From NCBI GenBank assembly GCA_964588495.1, contig CAZPPS010000007.1, positions 1-64,000 on the forward strand: a stretch of 64,000 bases of DNA. Reading direction: 5' to 3'. Source of the DNA: CAVPKN01 sp964588495. Its GTDB lineage: Bacteria > Chlamydiota > Chlamydiia > Chlamydiales > JAAKFR01. The notes under the pieces were generated by a model, which saw only the letters and a list, made by a program, of their open reading frames with translations, did no database searches and was not told the DNA's origin. Numbering within the stretch: the stretch's first letter is position 1; the number at the start of each line of letters is the position of its first letter. The position numbers were made by a program, and so were the translations under genes. Below, piece by piece: positions 59,516 to 64,000 of the stretch.

Positions 59516-60093
59516 AAATCTTTAAGTCTTTTGGTAGCGGTTTTTGGGTCTGCGGCTTTTGAAATGGCTGAGATGACAGCGATCCCATCGGCACAAATCT
59601 GGTGCACATTTTTTTCCGAAATCCCTCCAATCGCAATGAGAGGGATTTGTAAGATCTGCTTTGCTTCTACGAGGATTTCAATCCCGATTGGGGGATAATC
59701 TTTCTGTTTACTTGTAGTTGGAAAAACATGGCCTAAGGCGACGTAATCGGCCCCGGCTTTTTCGACAGCCAGCGCTTGTTCCAGATTGGAAGAGCTTCCG
59801 CCGATGATTTTGTGGGGTCCTAAAAGGCGGCGCGCTGCGGCAATGGGCAAATCGGTTTGTCCTAAATGGACCCCATCAGCATCGACCTCTAGGGCAATGT
59901 CGCAGCGGTCGTTGAGGATGAAAGGGACATTTGCTTTGCGGCAAAGGAGGGCGATCTCTTTTGCTGCGGCAAGAATGGTCCGTGTGCAGCCTTCTTTGAT
60001 TCTCAATTGGATCACATCAGCCCTTCCTTGAAGAGCTAAATCGGCAATTGCAACGGAGGAAACAACGGCGTAGAGACCTCTAATTGGGTGCAT
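59488..60093 (-). CDS. thiE: Thiamine-phosphate synthase
   Basis: Joins HMP-PP and the thiazole phosphate. The ATG at 60093 (HPIRGLYAVVSS) with a ggaaggga Shine-Dalgarno gives 201 residues; a longer upstream frame runs through thiG and is rejected. Signatures: RADVIQLRIKE, PFILNDRCDIALEVDADGVH, LGQTDLP, IIGGSSSNLEQALAVEKAGA, DYVALGHVFPTTSK and LIAIGGISEKNV. It overlaps thiG by 14 bp and thiF by 28 bp. Confidence 0.96.
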   Translation of the reverse strand: MHPIRGLYAVVSSVAIADLALQGRADVIQLRIKEGCTRTILAAAKEIALLCRKANVPFILNDRCDIALEVDADGVHLGQTDLPIAAARRLLGPHKIIGGSSSNLEQALAVEKAGADYVALGHVFPTTSKQKDYPPIGIEILVEAKQILQIPLIAIGGISEKNVHQICADGIAVISAISKAADPKTATKRLKDLCCKSTSGK

Positions 60094-60832
60094 ATTCGAT
60101 TCTCCCTTCCATAGGGCTTGAGGCTTCGGCGTACATTTTTTTGGGGATTCTTCCGCTGAGGTAGGCAAGCCTGCCCGCTTTACAGGCTAAAGACATGGCT
60201 TCCGCCATCTGAATGGGATGGTTTGCTTTTGCAATAGCGGTATTGATCATGAGGCCATCGGCCCCCATTTCCATGGCAAGAGCTGCATCTGAAGCGGTTC
60301 CTATCCCTGCATCGACAATGATCGGAATCGCAATGTGTGCGCGCAAGATCTGAAGATTGTAAGGATTACGGATTCCCATTCCTGAACCAATCGGGGCTCC
60401 TAAGGGCATGATGGCAGCGCAGCCTAGATCTGCGAGTTTGCGGCAGACGATCAGATCGTCGTTACAATAGGGCAGGACGACAAAGCCTTTTTGGACAAGA
60501 ACTTCAGCTGCATGCAAGAGTTCTGTGACATCGGGGAACAGAGTCTTGTCATCTCCAATCACTTCTAGCTTGATCCAGTTAGTCCCAAGCGCTTCTCGGC
60601 TTAGCTCAGCGGTCAGAATCGCTTCTTTGGCCGTATAGCAACCGGCCGTGTTTGGGAGTAAAAAACGGTCTGAGGGGATGAAATGAGGATCATAAAGGTT
60701 GATCCTCCGAATGGCAACAGTGACAATTTCTGCGCCGCTAACTCCGATACAGGCAGCCAGCGTTTTACGGTCGGGATAGCCGGCAGATCCTAAAAGAAGT
60801 CGTGAATTAAAGGTTTTATCGGCGATTTTCAT
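60080..60832 (-). CDS. thiG: Thiazole synthase
   Basis: Makes thiazole phosphate from DXP, dehydroglycine and ThiS-thiocarboxylate. The ATG at 60832 gives 250 residues. Signatures: FNSRLLLGSAGYPD, AEIVTVAIRR, LLPNTAGCYTAKEAILTAEL, WIKLEVIGDD, AAIMPLGAPIGSGMGIRNPY, VDAGIGTASDAALAMEMGAD and the end GRIPKKMYAEASSP. It starts 1 nt after the thiS stop codon. Confidence 0.98.
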   Translation of the reverse strand: MKIADKTFNSRLLLGSAGYPDRKTLAACIGVSGAEIVTVAIRRINLYDPHFIPSDRFLLPNTAGCYTAKEAILTAELSREALGTNWIKLEVIGDDKTLFPDVTELLHAAEVLVQKGFVVLPYCNDDLIVCRKLADLGCAAIMPLGAPIGSGMGIRNPYNLQILRAHIAIPIIVDAGIGTASDAALAMEMGADGLMINTAIAKANHPIQMAEAMSLACKAGRLAYLSGRIPKKMYAEASSPMEGRIEYAPN

Positions 60833-60833
60833 T

Positions 60834-61040
60834 TTAGCCTCCTTGGACGGCATGGATTATCTCGATACGGTCGCCCTCTTTTACAACTGAAGAGTCCCAG
60901 GTTTCTCGAAAAGCGACGCATTCGTTTAGGGCCACAGCAACGTGGCCCGTTTTATTTGAGATCCCGTATCTTCCTAGAAGCTTTTCCAGAGGAAGAGGGG
61001 TCTCTAATTCAACGGTTTGTCCATTTATTTTGATCTGCAT
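60834..61040 (-). CDS. thiS: Sulfur carrier protein ThiS
   Basis: A 68-residue ubiquitin-like sulfur carrier. The C-terminus IIHAVQGG ends in the Gly-Gly that ThiF adenylates. The beta-grasp start QIKINGQTVELETPLPLEKL and HVAVALNECVAFRETW are typical. It overlaps thiO by 16 bp and precedes thiG by 1 nt, which keeps carrier and synthase tightly coupled. Confidence 0.97.
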   Translation of the reverse strand: MQIKINGQTVELETPLPLEKLLGRYGISNKTGHVAVALNECVAFRETWDSSVVKEGDRIEIIHAVQGG

Positions 61041-61948
61041 AATTTCCTCACGATTTCGTAGGCTGTATAAGGGGCTAGCAAGATTCCCGATCTGCCGTGG
61101 CCTGTTGCTTGATTTTCATCGATAAAGGGCAAACCCTCAAGGCTGGCAGGCCGAAAATTGGCTTCCGCTTTTTGGAGTGGCATTTGAGCAATTGCTGGGA
61201 GAACCTCATAGGCGGCTTGTAGAAGCTCCAGAACAGCACCTGCTGTCACTGTTTGATCAAAGCCCACCTCTTCACTTGTGGCACCGACGCGTAAAGTTCC
61301 ATCGTTTTTAGCGACAAGGTAAACGCGCGGCGTACGGATCATGTGATTGAGTGTCATGCCATTTGGCATCGCAAGGGTCAAAATTTGCCCTTTATTGGGA
61401 TAAACCGAATCTGACCAAGCGCCTCTACAATCAATCACGCAAGGCCCTTCGAGTTTGTCGACGGATGCGTGTTCGTGCAAAACTCCTCCGCGCGTTTGGA
61501 AGGCAATTTTCAATGCTTCCAGAAGTTTTTGATTCTGAATGTGGGCCTCATGAGGGATCCAAATTGCCGATGTGACGCGCGGGGACAAAAGGGGCTCTTT
61601 TTGGCGAGCTCTAGCAGCTGGTAACCATGCAGCTTCAGGGCTTAGGAGGCGTTCTAAAAATCTCCGGTCATCAGATGTGAGGCCCACATAAAGCGTTCCA
61701 GTTCTTTGTAACGTTACAACGATTTTTGAATCTTCGCTCAATTCTTTCAAAAACTGGGGATAGAGATCCAAGCTTGTTTTTCCTAAGGGCAAATTTTCTG
61801 AATAAGGGGCGAGCATGCCGGCAGCAACCGCGCTTGCTTCCTGTCCAGAAGCCTTTTTATCGAAAATTTCGACTTCAAAACCTCGGCGGGCAAGCTGCCA
61901 ACCAACGCTTAGTCCGATGACTCCAGCTCCCCTAATCAAAACGCGCAT
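61025..61948 (-). CDS. thiO: Glycine oxidase ThiO (FAD-dependent)
   Basis: Oxidises glycine to the imine used by ThiG, the oxygen-dependent alternative to ThiH. Starting at the ATG at 61948 gives 307 residues (MRVLIRGAGVIGLSVGWQL); another ATG lies 12 nt upstream. The dinucleotide fold GAGVIGLSVGWQLARRGFEV with EIFDK follows; ASAVAAGMLAPYSE, GTLRVGATSEEVGFD and the late FRPASLEGLPFIDE match DAAO/ThiO. It overlaps thiD and thiS. Confidence 0.95.
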   Translation of the reverse strand: MRVLIRGAGVIGLSVGWQLARRGFEVEIFDKKASGQEASAVAAGMLAPYSENLPLGKTSLDLYPQFLKELSEDSKIVVTLQRTGTLYVGLTSDDRRFLERLLSPEAAWLPAARARQKEPLLSPRVTSAIWIPHEAHIQNQKLLEALKIAFQTRGGVLHEHASVDKLEGPCVIDCRGAWSDSVYPNKGQILTLAMPNGMTLNHMIRTPRVYLVAKNDGTLRVGATSEEVGFDQTVTAGAVLELLQAAYEVLPAIAQMPLQKAEANFRPASLEGLPFIDENQATGHGRSGILLAPYTAYEIVRKLCRSK

Positions 61949-62703
61949 GCCGGCCCCCATTCATAATACGCGCCCCTAATCAAGGCGGTATGAAAAAAGT
62001 CCTTTGCTAGGCCTATAGAGTCCCTAAGTGCATATTTTTTTGCCAAAAAAGCGGCAATAGCTGCCGAGAGCACACATCCGGTTCCATGGGTATTTTTGGT
62101 TGGGATCGGTTCTTTTTCAAACCAGGTGATTTCACCGTTTTCTGAGCAAAAACAATCGGAACCCTGCCCCTCAGATAAATGTCCCCCTTTCAACAAAACA
62201 TTCTTTGCTCCCATTTTGAGCAAAGCGCGCGCTGCTGGTGTCATTTGCCCTTTATGTTCCACGTGGTATCCTAAAAGTATCGAGGCCTCGATTAAGTTGG
62301 GTGTGATCAAAAGGGATTTGGGAAATAACTTCTTCAGAGAACAAATGGCTTCAGGTTTTAGTAAAGAAACCCCACCAGAGCTCTGCATGACAGGATCCAA
62401 AACAACCGGAATCGATGGAAGTCTTGCATAAATCGCTTCCATAATGTCGGAATCGTAGAGCATCCCCATTTTGATCGCATCGCAGCCCCTATCTGAAAAA
62501 ATGGAATCGAGTTGCGCAGCGACAATCTCAGCTGGCAAAGGAAAAATGGCCCGCACTCCTTCCGTGTTTTGAGCTGTCACTGCTGTGAGCGCGGTCATCC
62601 CATAACAGTTCAAGGCTGCAAATGTTTTAAGATCGGCCTGAATGCCGGCCCCTCCGCCTGAGTCAGAGCCGGCAATGGTGAGCACCCTTGTATATTTTTT
62701 CAT
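61936..62703 (-). CDS. thiD: Hydroxymethylpyrimidine/phosphomethylpyrimidine kinase
   Basis: Phosphorylates HMP-P to HMP-PP. The ATG at 62703 gives 255 residues. Signatures: VLTIAGSDSGGGAGIQADLK, TALTAVTAQNTEGV, AIKMGMLYDSDIM, VLDPVMQSSGG, LLITPNLIEASILLG, VLLKGGHL and the anion hole NTHGTGCVLSAAIAAFLA. It overlaps the THI5-type gene by 4 bp and thiO by 13 bp, in line with translational coupling throughout the operon. Confidence 0.97.
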   Translation of the reverse strand: MKKYTRVLTIAGSDSGGGAGIQADLKTFAALNCYGMTALTAVTAQNTEGVRAIFPLPAEIVAAQLDSIFSDRGCDAIKMGMLYDSDIMEAIYARLPSIPVVLDPVMQSSGGVSLLKPEAICSLKKLFPKSLLITPNLIEASILLGYHVEHKGQMTPAARALLKMGAKNVLLKGGHLSEGQGSDCFCSENGEITWFEKEPIPTKNTHGTGCVLSAAIAAFLAKKYALRDSIGLAKDFFHTALIRGAYYEWGPACAF

Positions 62704-63650
62704 GTAAGGCAGCACGCAATGGGTTTCAGGTCGGAATGGGGCGATTCAGGCAAAAAACGGTTGGTGTAGCAACTCTGAATCTCAAAATCGGGAGATAAAA
62801 TGTCCAAATGTTTGGCATAGCGGCACACCTTGTTCCAATCACGCTCCACATTCAAAAGGGTTCTCGAGAAGAAGGGGAGAGTCCTCATGAAGATCTTTTT
62901 GTGCATTTCGGTGCGCAGCTGCGGTTTGGCTTCACAAAGTATTTCAAAAGCCTCCTCTGGATTTTCCGTTGTAAAAGCTGTCCCTCTTTGAGTGGCCCTT
63001 AAAAAGCTTTCGATGATTTCAGGGTTTTCAAGCATCCGATCGGGGACGATGTATTGGATCGAGCAAAAGCAGCAGCAACCCAGCCCTGCGAGTTGATCAA
63101 GGCGCAGCAAAAGCGCTTTCCCATAAAGGGCCTCGAGCTCCACTTGTTGAAAGTTGATGAAGCCTATTCCTGCATCGATTTTTCCACGCCCAATAGCGTC
63201 CACAACGTTCATGCCCACGCGGACAGATTCGTAGGATTTGGGGTCGATTTGGGCAAGTTTTGCGAGATCATCGATGATCCGCTTCCCAAATTCGCCAATG
63301 TAGCCGATCCGTTTGCCGACAATATCATGGAATGTGCGGATTCCGCTCGACTCTAACGTTAAAAGTCCGGTGGGAGGCTCGTCCAAGAGTGTTGCGATTG
63401 AGGTCACGTCGAAGCCTTTGGCTCTTGCAGCAATCGTATGGATCATCGCTTTAAGGCCAAAATCGACATTTCCAAGCCCAACAATTTCTGTTACATCGCT
63501 TGGATCTGTGGTTTCCAAAATGGCGAGCTTGATTTCTTCTTCGTCGTAAAAACCGAGGGCTTTTGCCACAAAGATCGGTGTGTGGTACGGATTTGCGTAC
63601 CAATTGAGTAAAAGAGTCGTTCGTGTCTTTAATGATGTTTTGATTGCCAT
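62700..63650 (-). CDS. thi5: THI5/NMT1-type HMP-P synthase
   Basis: Makes the pyrimidine HMP-P from its own active-site histidine and bound PLP in the yeast enzyme, a single-turnover reaction. The ATG at 63650 gives 316 residues. It tracks yeast THI5 closely: TLLLNWYANPYHTPIFVAKA, AILETTDPSDVTEIVG, VDFGLKAMIHTIAARAKGFD (PLP lysine and donor histidine in LKAMIHT), TSIATLLDEPPTGLL, KRIGYIGEFGK, GMNVVDAIGRGKIDAGIG, the iron-binding LGCCCFCSIQYI, and LLNVERDWNKVCRYAKHL. There is no signal peptide, so it is not a periplasmic binding protein. First gene after the TPP riboswitch. Confidence 0.93.
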   Translation of the reverse strand: MAIKTSLKTRTTLLLNWYANPYHTPIFVAKALGFYDEEEIKLAILETTDPSDVTEIVGLGNVDFGLKAMIHTIAARAKGFDVTSIATLLDEPPTGLLTLESSGIRTFHDIVGKRIGYIGEFGKRIIDDLAKLAQIDPKSYESVRVGMNVVDAIGRGKIDAGIGFINFQQVELEALYGKALLLRLDQLAGLGCCCFCSIQYIVPDRMLENPEIIESFLRATQRGTAFTTENPEEAFEILCEAKPQLRTEMHKKIFMRTLPFFSRTLLNVERDWNKVCRYAKHLDILSPDFEIQSCYTNRFLPESPHSDLKPIACCLT

Positions 63651-63737
63651 CCAAAAATCCTTTATGATTTTGCGACGGCGTGGAAGAAAGAAAAACCCAA
63701 AGATGAGCAAATAGAGTCTATTCGCTCAACTTCACTA

Positions 63738-63818
63738 GCGTCCCTACGCTGGTATGACCCAGATCAGGTTCAACGGTTATAATCTCAGCCGAAGAAAACT
63801 TCGGCACCCCGCGCCATC
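63738..63818 (-). promoter_or_regulatory. TPP riboswitch (THI element)
   Basis: On the minus strand the sequence reads GGGGTGCC, a short GAAGTTTTCTTC hairpin, GGCTGAGA, then CCGTTGAACCTGATCTGGGT and CATACCAGCGTAGGGA. These are the conserved pyrimidine- and pyrophosphate-sensing cores in order. It lies ~90 bp upstream of the thi5 ATG, so the operon should be repressed by thiamine pyrophosphate. Confidence 0.97.
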
Positions 63819-63849
63819 AAATTTGTCCGCATTCTAAAACGGGCTCAAA

Positions 63850-64000
63850 TTAAAAGCCAAGAAGAGATTCTCCAAGGGGGGTCAAATGGATGACCGGTTG
63901 TCTGTAGCTGGGATCCTCAAGATAGCGGATGTACTCGGGATAAATATGTTCTTTGGTGTATTTAACTTGGGGATAAACCGGATTGTGGCCCGTTGAGGCT
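63850..64000 (-). CDS. 3' end of an unidentified gene, running off the window
   Basis: A minus-strand frame enters from the right edge and ends in TAA at 63850. It encodes 50 residues that read as a real protein end: STGHNPVYPQVKYTKEHIYP, then EYIRYLEDPSYRQPV and LTPLGESLLGF. The EHIYPEYIRYL stretch is reminiscent of the last strand of PARP-type ADP-ribosyltransferases, but this is weak. It is a separate unit upstream of the riboswitch. Confidence 0.55.
   Translation of the reverse strand, partial: ASTGHNPVYPQVKYTKEHIYPEYIRYLEDPSYRQPVIHLTPLGESLLGF

Noticed and set aside
62700..63650. ThiY-like periplasmic binding protein of an ABC transporter
   Set aside because: No signal peptide, no adjacent permease or ATPase gene, and the CCCFC and LKAMIHT motifs are specific to the THI5 synthase.

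Overview
The window reads as a chromosomal segment of a chlamydia-related (environmental, host-associated) bacterium of the order Chlamydiales. The basis is gene order recalled from Chlamydia: proS / hrcA-grpE-dnaK, an insulinase-type protease with plant-type plsB, RNase G, DUF177, rpmF and plsX, the DUF47/pit phosphate pair, pcnA near lpxB, glmM-glmS-tyrP-yccA, and ftsY next to sucC-sucD. This is combined with many proteins carrying a paired hydrophobic hairpin typical of inclusion-membrane (Inc) proteins, and with eukaryote-like domains (F-box, SET, Fic, a DHCR24-like sterol reductase, yeast-type THI5). No database search was possible, so the species is not named. I saw no rRNA or tRNA gene and no CRISPR array.

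Layout. 1-4045: the 3' part of a large toxin-like gene, its probable immunity gene and a YhcG-type nuclease. 4081-7787: heat-shock operon hrcA-grpE-dnaK with a CIRCE operator. 7847-11509: accessory zone with hypothetical genes, decayed copies of one of them, a Fic gene, a J-domain gene and a duplicated proS end. 11584-24214: proS, a membrane-anchored EEP-fold protein, an FAD disulfide oxidoreductase, ptr, plsB, rng, DUF177, rpmF and plsX. 24355-27432: phosphate transport and a DUF234-type ATPase. 27665-35000: YchJ, an F-box Inc-like gene split by an assembly gap, lpxB, a hydrolase, pcnA and a DHCR24-like gene. 34987-40756: glmM, glmS, tyrP and a BI-1 family gene. 40778-44911: a tandem duplication of an Inc-like locus, then a SET-domain gene. 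45002-49127: a site-2 protease, sucDC and ftsY. 49487-58553: Inc-like genes, a RiPP-precursor-like gene, a GH63-like glucosidase, a Fur-controlled metal locus and a LutB/LutC pair. 58565-63818: a seven-gene thiamine operon behind a TPP riboswitch. 63850-64000: the 3' end of an unidentified gene.

How the genes work together. The core genes cover amino-sugar supply (glmM, glmS), lipid A and phospholipid synthesis (lpxB, plsB, plsX), part of the TCA cycle (sucCD), chaperones and protein targeting (ftsY). The accessory genes look built for life inside eukaryotic cells: putative inclusion-membrane proteins (some fused to EEP or F-box domains), a SET methyltransferase-like protein, Fic and a polymorphic toxin. 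The thiamine operon makes the thiazole half by ThiOSG-ThiF and appears to make the pyrimidine by the suicidal THI5 route instead of ThiC.

The most noteworthy items are the THI5-type thiamine operon, the F-box/Inc gene that can be re-joined across the 100-N gap by its 186-bp repeat phase, the Inc-EEP fusion, the orphan NHLP-type RiPP precursor, the toxin-immunity pair, and several dispersed inverted-repeat families with a shared architecture.
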